A DNA stretch of 64,000 nucleotides. Origin: Armatimonadota bacterium. GTDB taxonomy: Bacteria > Armatimonadota > UBA5829 > DSUL01. Position 1 is the first letter of the stretch; the number at the start of each line of letters is the position of its first letter. The stretch is taken from assembly GCA_025998755.1 (NCBI GenBank), contig AP024674.1, forward strand, positions 2,868,162 to 2,932,161, written 5' to 3'. Of this stretch, positions 24,564-33,066 are shown piece after piece. A program made the position numbers and the translations under genes. The notes beneath the pieces were generated by a model. It saw only the letters and a program-made list of their open reading frames with translations. It was not told the DNA's origin and made no database searches.

Positions 24564-26479
24564 CCCCGCCCTCGGTGATCGAAGACAAGGCCGACGATGC
24601 TCACGTCTTCCGGGCCGGTCTCAACGTCCACCCGCACCTTCCCGCCGGAGATCTCCAGAGGCGTGCCGTCTTCCAGCTTTGCCTGCTTCGTTCCTTCCGG
24701 GACGGGCGCCAGCACCGTGCGGGCTGCGGATTCGCGCGTCAGGTTGAAGCAGAGCAGGACGGCTCGCTTTCCGTCTGGAGCGGTGTGCAGGTGGGTCAGC
24801 TCGTCTATCCCCGCGAACTCCCCACGTGTGAACTCCTCGAAGTAGCGATTATAGGTTGCGATGGCGCGGCGGTAGCCTTCCCGGACCTCCTCCGGCGCCT
24901 TTACCAAGCCGCCCACGCCGACATGGGTCACGCAGGAAGCCACGTACCAGAATGCGATGGCGTTCGCATTGTCGGTGCTCATGTTAATATGCAGGAACAG
25001 CGGCACCGGCTCCGCCTTGCGCAGGTGATACAGCGAGAACAGCCGTCCTTCCATCAGATCCCGGTGCGTCTTCCACATGAACTCGTAGGCCCACTTCTCG
25101 TCGTAGCTCTCCGGCCGGTCGAACAGATACCACGCCGGAGTCCGGTATTCCCCGGATTCCACGTGGTCGTGCATCTCGACGACCAGATCCGGGTGTCCGG
25201 CGCGGATCTCCTCGAAGGCGCAGTTGACGGCCAGAGCCCACTCCTCTCGGGTCAGGGGCACGGAATGTCCGTGTGAGGGATCGTGGCAGGACTGTTCCCG
25301 CCAGGGCCAGTCGTGAAAGTCGGAGTTGATGAAAACGAATCCCGCGTCCGCAAGCGCTCTCATATTGCGGACGAATTCCTGCCTCCAGGGGCCGCAGGGG
25401 CACACTCCCCAGAGCTTCACCTCTCCGAAGTCCTCCGCCACGAATTTTTCTCCGCTGGCGTCTCGGCAGTAGCGGCCGTCCTGGAGCTCCGTGTTCTGGG
25501 TGTGTAGGGTGGTCCAGCAGCCCACCTTCAATCCGTACGAGCCGGCCAGCTTCACGAAATCGTCCACCGGTCCCATCTCCGCCTCGTTCCAGACGGCGGA
25601 TCCCCAGAATGTCTCCCAGCCTGGATCCAGGTGCAGCAATCCGAACCCTGTATCCCGCAACAGGGGCATCAGGGGCTCCAGCTTTGCGCGCGAAAGCGAC
25701 GGTCCGAAGTCGTGGTAAGTGTTGTAGGAGACCGGCGACACGCGCCGGGGCTTGCGCAGGCGCGTCAGCCTGGCACTGAGGATGTTTCGGAACAGGGCGA
25801 CGCCCTCTTCCCATCCTCCCGCAAAAGGCACCAGGCGCAGGGGCGGAAACTGCGCGCTTTCTCCCTTCTCCAGCCTTCGGACAAACAGGCTGCGGGTCCG
25901 GTGATCCTCTCCGTCGGCACCTGCGATTCCTATCCGAATGACCTTCCCGCCGTTCTGGGCGGCGGTCTCCGCAGGGACGAAACAGGTCTCGTGCGAGCCG
26001 TCCGGCACGCGCATTACCACCAGCCCGCGTTGCCCGTTCTCAAGGATCCACCCCTCCGCGAAGTCCTCAAACGGCGGCGCATCGTTCACGGCAACGGTCC
26101 GGTCTCTTCCGTCCAATCCCACCCGGAAGGGAAGCGGGTGCAGACGGAAGCCCGGCAGCCTCTCGGTAGGGATCTCCAGAAAAAGGCTGAAGCGTTCCAG
26201 ACGGCCAGATCTGCGGCGCTGCGCGGTCAGAAGAAGATCCACCCCCGTCTCTGTGGGTGACTCCCGGATCGCCAGTTCCATGTTCCCGCAGGATGCCCGT
26301 AGAACCCCGCTTCTGCCCGGGTCTCCGTTGAAAACTGCGTGCTGGAGATCTCCTCCCTCTTCCCTGGCTTCCGCCACCACCGCCCCGACCCCGAAATCTC
26401 GGACGATCCCCTCCAGCAAGCTTCCCCCGTTGCTTTCTCCCTGCCTTTCTGTCTGCACGCCTTCTGACACCCCTTTCAT
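24536..26479 (-). CDS. Clan GH-D-like glycoside hydrolase (alpha-galactosidase-type TIM barrel)
   Basis: Protein of 647 residues without a clear signal peptide. An N-terminal beta-sandwich of about 240 residues precedes a TIM barrel beginning near YNTYHDFGPSLS. Candidate catalytic residues are the Asp in FINSDFHDW (nucleophile position of GH27/GH36, end of strand 4) and the Asp in VVEMHDHVE. A small C-terminal beta domain ends the protein. Overall layout suggests a GH36-related alpha-galactosidase or similar debranching enzyme; family assignment by eye is tentative. Start 26479 has GAGGTGA directly before it. The intergenic region behind it holds a long inverted repeat shared with glmS. Confidence 0.6.
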   Translation of the reverse strand: MKGVSEGVQTERQGESNGGSLLEGIVRDFGVGAVVAEAREEGGDLQHAVFNGDPGRSGVLRASCGNMELAIRESPTETGVDLLLTAQRRRSGRLERFSLFLEIPTERLPGFRLHPLPFRVGLDGRDRTVAVNDAPPFEDFAEGWILENGQRGLVVMRVPDGSHETCFVPAETAAQNGGKVIRIGIAGADGEDHRTRSLFVRRLEKGESAQFPPLRLVPFAGGWEEGVALFRNILSARLTRLRKPRRVSPVSYNTYHDFGPSLSRAKLEPLMPLLRDTGFGLLHLDPGWETFWGSAVWNEAEMGPVDDFVKLAGSYGLKVGCWTTLHTQNTELQDGRYCRDASGEKFVAEDFGEVKLWGVCPCGPWRQEFVRNMRALADAGFVFINSDFHDWPWREQSCHDPSHGHSVPLTREEWALAVNCAFEEIRAGHPDLVVEMHDHVESGEYRTPAWYLFDRPESYDEKWAYEFMWKTHRDLMEGRLFSLYHLRKAEPVPLFLHINMSTDNANAIAFWYVASCVTHVGVGGLVKAPEEVREGYRRAIATYNRYFEEFTRGEFAGIDELTHLHTAPDGKRAVLLCFNLTRESAARTVLAPVPEGTKQAKLEDGTPLEISGGKVRVDVETGPEDVSIVGLVFDHRGRGWTQAGWRP

Positions 26480-26519
26480 TCACCTCGCGTATGATATCCG
26501 CAAAGCCGGGACACCGCAG

Positions 26520-26607
26520 GCTGGAAGCGCTCTAATGTACCCGGTTACGCATTTGCGGATTCGGTTACACAATTCCGCCCCCGGAACCCCGGGAGCGGGC
26601 TTCCAGC
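26520..26607. repeat. Long inverted repeat with tandem CGGTTAC boxes between divergent genes
   Basis: GCTGGAAGCGCTC (26520-26532) is matched by GAGCGGGCTTCCAGC (26593-26607), giving 13 base pairs with two unpaired G. Inside are CCGGTTACGC (26541) and TCGGTTACAC (26561), two near-identical boxes 20 bases apart, and a small GC palindrome. It lies in the 241-base gap between the GH-D-like gene and glmS. An operator or a structured leader element is possible. Confidence 0.5.
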
Positions 26608-26660
26608 ATGCTATACTGACTCTCGGCGCAACGAGCGCGCACCGGTCAGGCACGGTTCAG

Positions 26661-26690
26661 TTGGCCCGGGCGCGGCGCCTGCGGTAATAT
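26661..26690 (+). promoter_or_regulatory. Putative glmS promoter
   Basis: TTGGCC and TAATAT with an 18-base spacer lie 31 bases upstream of the glmS ATG. A second -10-like TATACT stands at 26612-26617 without a good -35. Confidence 0.45.
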
Positions 26691-26720
26691 CAGACTCAAG
26701 GGGGAGTCACAACAGGGACT

Positions 26721-28547
26721 ATGTGCGGGATTGTCGGTTACATCGGGGAAAAAGATGCGGTCCCCGTCCTCATCGGCGGGCTGAGACGGCTGGAATACCG
26801 CGGCTATGACTCCGCGGGAGTCGCCGTCGTGACGAACGGCAGCGTCAGCGTGCGCAAGCGCGTCGGAAAGCTCCGGGTGCTGGCGGAGGATCTCGAGAAG
26901 TCCCCCCTGCCGGGCAAGGTGGGCGTGGGGCACACCCGATGGGCCACTCACGGGGCACCCTCGGAAGTCAACTCACATCCACACTCGGACAACAGCGGCA
27001 CCATCCATCTGGTCCACAACGGCATCATCGAGAACTACCAGTCCCTGAAGGAGCGGATGATCGCGGAGGGGCATACATTCCGCTCCCAGACGGATACTGA
27101 GGTGGTGGCGCACCTGGTCGGGAAATACTACCGCGGGGACCTGGCTCAGGCTGTTCGGGACGCGCTCAAGGAGGTTGAGGGCGCATATGCCATCGGGGTG
27201 GTCTGCGATCAGGAGCCGGATGTGCTGGTGGCGGCCCGCTGCGGCAGTCCGCTCATTGTGGGTCTGGGCGAGGGAGAAAACTTCATTGCAAGCGACGTTC
27301 CCGCCATTCTGAACCACACCCGGCGGATCATCTATCTGGACGATCACGAGGTCATCCGCATCACGAAAGACGGCGTCACGGTGACGGACCTGGACGGCAA
27401 CGTGGTCGAGAAGCCGGTCCACACCATCGAATGGGACGCATCCGCGGCGGAGAAGGGCGGATATCCGCACTTCATGCTCAAGGAGATCCACGAGCAGCCG
27501 CAGGTCATCCGCGATACGCTGCGAGGGCGTTTTGCGGCCGACGGCAGCATCACGCTGGATGATATGCGCATCTCGGACGATGAGCTGCGCGCCATCAAGA
27601 AGATCGTCATTATCTCGTGCGGGACGGCCTGGCATGCCGGGTTGGTGGGCAAGTATCTGCTGGAGAGCTTCGTGGGCATCCCCTGCGAGGTGGATCTCTC
27701 CAGTGAGTTCCGCTATCGCAACCCGCTGGTGGACGAGAGCACGCTGGTGATGACCGTCACCCAGTCCGGCGAGACGGCAGATACGCTGGCGGGCCTGCGC
27801 GAGGCAAAGCGCAGGGGCTCGAAGGTGGTCAGCATCTGCAACGTGGTGGGCAGCTCCATTGCGCGGGAGTCCAACGGCGTCATCTACCAGCACGCCGGCC
27901 CGGAAATCGGTGTCGCCAGCACCAAGGCTTATACCTCTCAGGTGACTTGCTTCGTCCTGTTCACCATGTATCTGGGGCGGCTGCGCGGCGTGCTTTCGGA
28001 TGAGCGGATCTCGGAGATGGTCTCGGAGCTGAGAGAGCTGCCCGGGAAGATCGAGAAGGTTCTTGCGGACCAGAGCGCCATTCTGGAGTGCACGGAGAAG
28101 TACCACACGGCTCAGAGTTCGCTTTACCTGGGCCGCAGCTACAACTTCCCCAGCGCACTGGAAGGTGCCCTGAAGCTGAAGGAGATCTCATACATCCACG
28201 CCGAAGGGTATGCTGCCGGTGAGATGAAGCACGGCCCCATCGCGCTGGTGGACCCGTCGCTGCCTGTCGTCTGCGTCTGTGTCAAGAGCGCGGTCTACGA
28301 CAAGATGATCTCCAACATCCAGGAGATCCGCGCCCGGTCCGGTAAGGTTATCGCCGTGGCCACGGAGGGCGATACCGCCATCATGGACCATGCGGACGAT
28401 GTCCTGTATATCCCGGAGACGCCGGAGTATCTCTCGCCCATCGTCGTCGCAGTGCCGCTGCAGCTTCTCGCCTATCACATCGCCGTCCGGCGCGGGTGCG
28501 ATGTGGATCAGCCCAGGAATCTGGCCAAGAGCGTCACGGTGGAGTAA
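26721..28547 (+). CDS. glmS: Glutamine-fructose-6-phosphate aminotransferase (isomerizing)
   Basis: Makes glucosamine 6-phosphate, the entry point to peptidoglycan and other amino-sugar polymers. The 608-residue protein starts Met-Cys-Gly, so after Met removal Cys becomes the N-terminal nucleophile of the class II glutaminase domain. RRLEYRGYDSAG and GHTRWATHG follow. Two SIS sugar-isomerase domains occupy about residues 285-420 and 455-600, with SCGTAWHAG, TQSGETADT and the C-terminal DQPRNLAKSVTVE. A strong terminator follows. No glmS ribozyme is visible in the leader. Confidence 0.97.
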   Translation: MCGIVGYIGEKDAVPVLIGGLRRLEYRGYDSAGVAVVTNGSVSVRKRVGKLRVLAEDLEKSPLPGKVGVGHTRWATHGAPSEVNSHPHSDNSGTIHLVHNGIIENYQSLKERMIAEGHTFRSQTDTEVVAHLVGKYYRGDLAQAVRDALKEVEGAYAIGVVCDQEPDVLVAARCGSPLIVGLGEGENFIASDVPAILNHTRRIIYLDDHEVIRITKDGVTVTDLDGNVVEKPVHTIEWDASAAEKGGYPHFMLKEIHEQPQVIRDTLRGRFAADGSITLDDMRISDDELRAIKKIVIISCGTAWHAGLVGKYLLESFVGIPCEVDLSSEFRYRNPLVDESTLVMTVTQSGETADTLAGLREAKRRGSKVVSICNVVGSSIARESNGVIYQHAGPEIGVASTKAYTSQVTCFVLFTMYLGRLRGVLSDERISEMVSELRELPGKIEKVLADQSAILECTEKYHTAQSSLYLGRSYNFPSALEGALKLKEISYIHAEGYAAGEMKHGPIALVDPSLPVVCVCVKSAVYDKMISNIQEIRARSGKVIAVATEGDTAIMDHADDVLYIPETPEYLSPIVVAVPLQLLAYHIAVRRGCDVDQPRNLAKSVTVE

Positions 28548-28576
28548 GGGAGTCCGGTCCGCAATGGGGCATCCCG

Positions 28577-28605
28577 GCGGGGGCGCGGCTCGCGCCCCCG
28601 CTTTT
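28577..28605 (+). terminator. Intrinsic terminator after glmS
   Basis: Perfect 11-base-pair stem GCGGGGGCGCG / CGCGCCCCCGC with a three-base loop, followed by TTTT and a T-rich stretch. It ends the glmS transcript 30 bases after the stop codon. Confidence 0.9.
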
Positions 28606-28672
28606 GTGCTTCTTGCTGCCAGTGACGGGATAAAAGAGTCGGTCGGTTGGAAAGGATTCGAATGCTTCTTTG

Positions 28673-29653
28673 ATGGAGATTGTCTGGTTTCTGCTGCTGC
28701 TTCTTGCCATCACGCTGGGCGGCTGGCTGCTCAGCCACGGCGCTGAGACCATGGCCGAGAAGTACGGCGCGAACTTCGCAGGAAGCATCCTGCTTGCGCT
28801 CGTGACCACGTTGCCGGAGTATCTGTTCGTCTATTTTGCCATGGTGCACAACCGGCCGGATGTCGCGTTGGGATCAGCCATCGGCGCGTGCACACTGCTG
28901 GTCACGCTGGGTTACGGTTCGGTCATCCTGTTCGCCACCAGCCGGTTCAGCCGCAGGCCGGTGGATGCCATAGAGCTTTCCCGCCACACGCGGCTGGATG
29001 CGGTCTATCTTCTCTTGACTGCCGCGGTGGCGCTGGCATTGGCATGGGAGGGGGATGGGCTGGATCTGAAGGACGCGCTCATCCTGGCGCTGGTCTTCGG
29101 CTTCTATGTGGCTCAGCATTACCGGATTGCGCGGGCGAAGGCGGCGCGCATCGAGCACAATGTCACCCCCAGGCGTGCGTGGGCGGCGGCCGGGCTATTC
29201 CTGGCGGGCGGAGTCATCATCCTTGCCTGCGCCGAACCGTTTGTCCTTTCGATGGTGCACCTGGCCAGGCAGTTCGGCGTCAGTCCCATGGCCATTGCCA
29301 TCATCCTGAGCCCCATCGCCTCAGAGATGCCGGAGAAGATGACCGCCTACCTCACCGTCATCCGCGACGGGCGCCTGGCGGAGATCTCCGTGGCGAACTT
29401 CATGGGTTCCAAGGTCAACCATAACAGCCTGCTCCTCGCTGTGATGCCGGCGGCGGCCTGGCTGCACGGTCGGGGTCACGTGGACGGAGTGGTCTCCGCG
29501 CCGTTCCTCGTGATGACCATCTTGACCTTTTTTGCGGGGTTCAACCTGATGCGGCGGCGTCTCACGCGCTGGTCTGGCTGGGTTTTCCTGGCTCTCTATG
29601 CCCTCATCATCTTTGCAGCCTTCCATACAGGGACAGCGCCCGCATCGCACTGA
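28673..29653 (+). CDS. Ca2+/cation antiporter (CaCA family exchanger)
   Basis: Inner-membrane exchanger of 326 residues with about ten helices. The two alpha repeats that bind the cation are visible: TTLPEYLFVYFAM near residues 45-57 and SPIASEMPEKM near 212-222 followed by ANFMGSKVNHN. The acidic residues of both repeats (LPE, SEMPE) are present. Members swap calcium or other cations for sodium or protons. Loop lengths suggest the CaX/YfkE-like or NCX-like prokaryotic group, which I cannot separate. ATG 28673 is preceded by an in-frame TTG; no strong ribosome site helps decide. Confidence 0.82.
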   Translation: MEIVWFLLLLLAITLGGWLLSHGAETMAEKYGANFAGSILLALVTTLPEYLFVYFAMVHNRPDVALGSAIGACTLLVTLGYGSVILFATSRFSRRPVDAIELSRHTRLDAVYLLLTAAVALALAWEGDGLDLKDALILALVFGFYVAQHYRIARAKAARIEHNVTPRRAWAAAGLFLAGGVIILACAEPFVLSMVHLARQFGVSPMAIAIILSPIASEMPEKMTAYLTVIRDGRLAEISVANFMGSKVNHNSLLLAVMPAAAWLHGRGHVDGVVSAPFLVMTILTFFAGFNLMRRRLTRWSGWVFLALYALIIFAAFHTGTAPASH

Positions 29654-29666
29654 CACGGGCGCTGTC
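29632..29666. terminator. Hairpin between convergent exchanger and META genes
   Basis: GACAGCGCCCG (29632-29642) pairs perfectly with CGGGCGCTGTC (29656-29666). The loop contains the exchanger stop codon. No T run follows, so its terminator role is a guess from position between convergent genes. Confidence 0.4.
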
Positions 29667-29692
29667 GCCATCCTGCAGTAAGGCTGCCGGAT

Positions 29693-30484
29693 TCAGTGGC
29701 CTTGCCGCTGCGCCGGCGGGGCTGGTGCGGCCACGAAGCGGGCCAGTTCCCGGCCTGCGCTGTCGAACAGGCGCAGAGTCTCCTTCGTGATCTTGTAGGA
29801 GGCAGTCTTCTCCAGCGCGGACATCAGCGCATCCTCTTGCTTCATCAACTCCGGCGGACCGGCCATCAGCGTACGCGCCATCGGAGAGAACTTCAGGGAG
29901 TCCCCTGTCACAGTGAAGGACCCGTGGAAACGGTTGACCCCACCGGAGCCATAGACACGGTTCCCAGAGGCGTCCAGCTCCAAGTGCACCTCAGTCTGGC
30001 CTTCGCCCGGGTGCCGGGCTGGACGGTCACCAATGCTCAGCGCCTTCCAGTGTGTGCCCGTCAACGTGGGTGCGTAAGCGGCAGGAGCCTCGTCGGGAGT
30101 GCGCGCCTTGGCCAGCGGAATGGCACGCGCCAGATTCGCCGCCCACAGGTCTGCAAGCTGCCGCTCCGTCATACCGTTTGCCGCTGCGGTGCGGGGGTCG
30201 GTGGTGACGATAAGCGTCGAGCCGATCATCACCGCGTAGTTCTTGCCGTGGGGCTGCACCCGCACCTGAGCGGCATCGAAAGGCACCGCTCCCAGAAACC
30301 CGAAGATCCGCTGCTGAATGGCCTCGGCCCGTTGCTCCACGGACAGACCGGCCGACGGATACCTGACGCGCAGGACCACATGCTCCCCGACCACCACGTC
30401 TCCGGCAGCAGCCGCCGCTGACATTGTGGGAAGAAAAGCGCTCCCACTCGCCAGCAGAACCCCCGCGCAGATGAACTTCTTCAT
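29693..30484 (-). CDS. Secreted META-domain protein
   Basis: Exported protein of 263 residues. The N-terminus MKKFICAGVLLASGSAFLP, ending near AAAAAG, is a Sec signal peptide. Residues about 30-130 form a domain I do not recognise, with a YAVMIGSTLIVTTDPRTAAANG segment resembling a protein that handles lipid or cell-wall ligands. The C-terminal part (about 145-250) fits the META/HslJ domain: LTGTHWKAL, a GSGGVNRFHGSF strand pair, and SPMARTLMAGP. The start is ATG 30484, seven bases after AGGAGG; an upstream in-frame codon at 30517 is too far. META proteins are stress-linked and mostly uncharacterised. Confidence 0.7.
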   Translation of the reverse strand: MKKFICAGVLLASGSAFLPTMSAAAAAGDVVVGEHVVLRVRYPSAGLSVEQRAEAIQQRIFGFLGAVPFDAAQVRVQPHGKNYAVMIGSTLIVTTDPRTAAANGMTERQLADLWAANLARAIPLAKARTPDEAPAAYAPTLTGTHWKALSIGDRPARHPGEGQTEVHLELDASGNRVYGSGGVNRFHGSFTVTGDSLKFSPMARTLMAGPPELMKQEDALMSALEKTASYKITKETLRLFDSAGRELARFVAAPAPPAQRQGH

Positions 30485-30652
30485 TTGGAGTTCCTCCTGC
30501 CGGGAACAGTAGCACATCCGGCTGCAAGCGCCAGTGAGGAGCTTTAGCAGCCGGGTGGGCCGCTCCCGGAATATCCGGTCAGCAATACGCCGCCGGGGGC
30601 ATCCGGGGTTCCAGGCGGACAGTTACGGGGATGACAGTTGCTCCCGTTTTCC

Positions 30653-31672
30653 TCAAAAACCCGCCAGTCGAGAGGAGACTACCGGAATCGTGATCTCCAC
30701 CTGTCCGCGGTAGGCCGGAATCTTCACCTCTACCGTTGCCTCGCTGCGCGCTCTTTCCAGCAGCGCGCGTATCTGGGGATCGGCTGCCGCGCTGATAATG
30801 AGCAAGCGGTCCCGCATCATTGGCTTCGCCGTCTCGAATGGCAGAAAGCGGGCCTCTTTGCTCTCCCGCACTTTCAGCAGTACCCATCGCCCACCTGACT
30901 CGAACGGTTCGCTGATCTCGTCCGTCTTCGTGGCAAACGCCTTCTGGTAAATCTCCGGCGGAATCCCGGGGATGGCCGTCCGCACGGTGTCTGGCCGGCT
31001 CAGCCAGCCGACGTCGCCTCCGCGCTCCCGCGATCTGGGATCCACAGAATACTGCTTCACCACCTCCGGAAACGGCGTGCCGTTCAGGAGGCGCTGTCGT
31101 GCCTCCTCCGCCTTCTCCCGGGTCTCTGCAATCACTGCCTGCAGAAATACAGCCTCCGGAAGGTAGTAGGGGGACAAGCGGCGCTGATCCTCCGGCAGGT
31201 CCGTCGTATAATTACGATAGGCTGTTTTGATCGACACCTCTGGGATGATGATGTATTTGGAGAAGATGTTCGTCTGCGCGATCTCCGGCTTCAGGGATTC
31301 CCGGAACTCGGCCTCGCTCACTCCCGCTCCGCTCAGCAGTGTCTTCAGATCCACAAGCTGCTGCTTCAGAATCTCTTCCAGAGCGGCGAATCGCTCACTG
31401 ATCTGCTGTTCAGTGGGAGAGACCCCTTCCTTTTCTGCGAGCTGCAGCAACATCGTCTCTTTGATCAGATTGTTCAGCACGGCCAACCCGGCCTGCTTGG
31501 CCACCGGCGTAATGAATGCCGTGACCGGTTCCACCGGCGATTGCTCTATCCGGCGGTAATAGTGGTCCAGGGGAACGCTCTGGCCGTTCACCACGACCGC
31601 CGCCTGGCCGTAAGCGTCCGGCAGCATCGCCGCCAGACAGACGAGGACGAACAGCCCTGTCAGAAATTTCAT
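30653..31672 (-). CDS. Exported parvulin-type peptidyl-prolyl isomerase (SurA/PrsA-like)
   Basis: Foldase of 339 residues. A signal peptide (MKFLTGLFVLVCLAAMLPDAYG) is followed by a SurA_N-like helical chaperone region with LAEKEGVSPTEQQISERF. The parvulin domain (about 205-300) has YSVDPRSRERGGDVGWLSR and an IPGIPPEIYQKAF segment, then GGRWVLLKVRE. It should act outside the cytoplasmic membrane on folding proteins. The start at 31672 follows AGGAGGG and overlaps the hydF stop in an ATGA; the frame stays open 73 codons upstream, inside hydF, and those residues are not part of the protein. The coupling to hydF has no obvious functional reason. Confidence 0.85.
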   Translation of the reverse strand: MKFLTGLFVLVCLAAMLPDAYGQAAVVVNGQSVPLDHYYRRIEQSPVEPVTAFITPVAKQAGLAVLNNLIKETMLLQLAEKEGVSPTEQQISERFAALEEILKQQLVDLKTLLSGAGVSEAEFRESLKPEIAQTNIFSKYIIIPEVSIKTAYRNYTTDLPEDQRRLSPYYLPEAVFLQAVIAETREKAEEARQRLLNGTPFPEVVKQYSVDPRSRERGGDVGWLSRPDTVRTAIPGIPPEIYQKAFATKTDEISEPFESGGRWVLLKVRESKEARFLPFETAKPMMRDRLLIISAAADPQIRALLERARSEATVEVKIPAYRGQVEITIPVVSSRLAGF

Positions 31673-32946
31673 AGTATCCCTCCTGTTAATTGCAGCGGGC
31701 GCCACTGGCGGTCGGCTTCCTCGGGCTCGTCCAGCGCCAGCCTCGCCAGCGGGAACGGCTCCAGAGCGCGCTCCAGGATACCATGCACCTTGGCCAGCGC
31801 CACTCCGTAGTTCGTCATGGGGATGCCCATTTCGGCTGCCTGATGCTGCCGCCAGATTACCTCGCGGCGAGTGATCATGCAGCTTCCGCAATGAATGATG
31901 AGATCGTAGCGGGAGACATCTTTCGGAAAGTCCCGACCGTTCGCGAACCCGAACTCCAGTTCACCTCCCACATATTGCCTCAGCCAGCGTGGTATCTGCA
32001 CCCTGCCTATATCATCCGGCTGTGTGTGGTGCGTGCAGGCTTCGGCGATCAGCACCCGGCTCCCCGGGCGGAGACGGTCAATATATTTGCTCCCCCGGAC
32101 AAACCCTTCCAGGTCGCCCCGGTAGCGTGCCATCAGAATACTGAAACTGGTGAACAGCACGCCGGGAGGGGTGTCGGCGATAGCTTTCAGAAACGCCTGG
32201 GAATCCGTGATGACCAGTCTGGGAGGGCGCTGCAGTCCCTCGATGGCCTGCTTCAGCTCGCGCTCGCGCGTCACCACAGCCAGAGCGCCCTGATCCAGCA
32301 CGTCCCGGATAGTCATCACCTGCGGCAGGATCAGCCGCCCCTTCGGCGCCGCCTGGTCAATCGGGGTCACCAACACCACAACATCCCCCGGCGAAACCAG
32401 GTCTCCCACGATGGTCTGGTCTCCGGAAGCGGGGGCGTGCCGGATGAGCAACCCTTTCAGCGAGTTGATTCCGTCCCCCCTCACCGCGCTGACCGCCGCG
32501 AACGGTAGCTTGCGCTCCGCGGCCCACCGCTCCCATGGGGCGGCATCGGCCAGATCGCACTTGTTGGCCACGGCCACCAGCGGGATGCCCCGCGCCGCGA
32601 TGTCCCCTGCCAGGCGGTCCTCTTCAGGAGACGGCTCACGCGTGCAGTCCACCACCAGGATGGCAAGGTCGGTCCTCTCCAGCACCTTCAGGGAGCGCTC
32701 CACGCGGCGCGCACCGAGCTCCCCGACGTCATCAAGCCCGGCGGTGTCCGTCACCACAACGGGACCCAGCGGCAGGATCTCCATCGCCTTGGAGACCGGG
32801 TCGGTGGTGGTGCCTGGCACGTCCGAAACGATGGCGATATCCTGCCCCGTCAGCGCATTGATCAGGCTGGACTTTCCGCTGTTGCGCCTGCCGAAGATGC
32901 TGATATGCAGCCTCTCCCCCGAAGGGGTCTGGTTCAGCGATGCCAA
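31669..32946 (-). CDS. hydF: [FeFe]-hydrogenase maturation GTPase HydF
   Basis: Scaffold GTPase on which the 2Fe subcluster of the H-cluster is built before transfer to the hydrogenase. The 425-residue product has an N-terminal GTPase domain with GRRNSGKSS at 19-27, TTTDPV, DTAGLDD and NKCDLAD. A dimerisation domain follows. The C-terminal [4Fe-4S] domain has the diagnostic CxH...HCxxC arrangement: CTH in EACTHH and HCGSC in IIHCGSCM. The start is TTG at 32946, preceded by AGGGGG and located 22 bases after the predicted transcription start; codons up to 33030 would lie upstream of that promoter. hydE and hydG are not in the window. Confidence 0.9.
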   Translation of the reverse strand: MASLNQTPSGERLHISIFGRRNSGKSSLINALTGQDIAIVSDVPGTTTDPVSKAMEILPLGPVVVTDTAGLDDVGELGARRVERSLKVLERTDLAILVVDCTREPSPEEDRLAGDIAARGIPLVAVANKCDLADAAPWERWAAERKLPFAAVSAVRGDGINSLKGLLIRHAPASGDQTIVGDLVSPGDVVVLVTPIDQAAPKGRLILPQVMTIRDVLDQGALAVVTRERELKQAIEGLQRPPRLVITDSQAFLKAIADTPPGVLFTSFSILMARYRGDLEGFVRGSKYIDRLRPGSRVLIAEACTHHTQPDDIGRVQIPRWLRQYVGGELEFGFANGRDFPKDVSRYDLIIHCGSCMITRREVIWRQHQAAEMGIPMTNYGVALAKVHGILERALEPFPLARLALDEPEEADRQWRPLQLTGGIL

Positions 32947-32974
32947 TGGTTTCCCCCTGCGGCCTCCCGTTCCG

Positions 32975-33003
32975 ATTATAGCCTGCCGTGCTCCGCGCCG
33001 CGC
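32975..33003 (-). promoter_or_regulatory. Promoter for hydF-ppiC
   Basis: A consensus TATAAT (minus strand, 32980-32975) lies 28 bases before the TTG start of hydF. The -35 position reads GCGCGG, which is poor. It backs the 32946 start because the longer reading frame would begin upstream of it. Confidence 0.55.
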
Positions 33004-33023
33004 ACGGCCGACAGATCGGGGCG

Positions 33024-33052
33024 TCGCCAACGGGTGGCGGGTGGGCTACAAT
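33024..33052 (+). promoter_or_regulatory. Promoter for ubiX-ubiA-mqnA
   Basis: TACAAT at 33047-33052 gives a predicted start about eight bases before the ubiX ATG, so the leader would be very short. The -35 position (TCGCCA) is weak. Confidence 0.45.
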
Positions 33053-33066
33053 GCCGCTGGAAGGAT

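Noticed and set aside
26480-26720. glmS ribozyme in front of glmS
   Set aside because: The conserved core (AGCGCC with the GACGAGG-type pseudoknot) is missing. The inverted repeat here does not fold like the ribozyme.
28640-28672. tRNA-like GGATTCGAATG near the exchanger start
   Set aside because: Only the T-loop-like stretch is present; no acceptor, D or anticodon arms can be built around it on either strand.
32905-33066. Longer N-terminus for ubiX
   Set aside because: The extra 54 codons would cover the divergent hydF promoter and start and carry no UbiX sequence.
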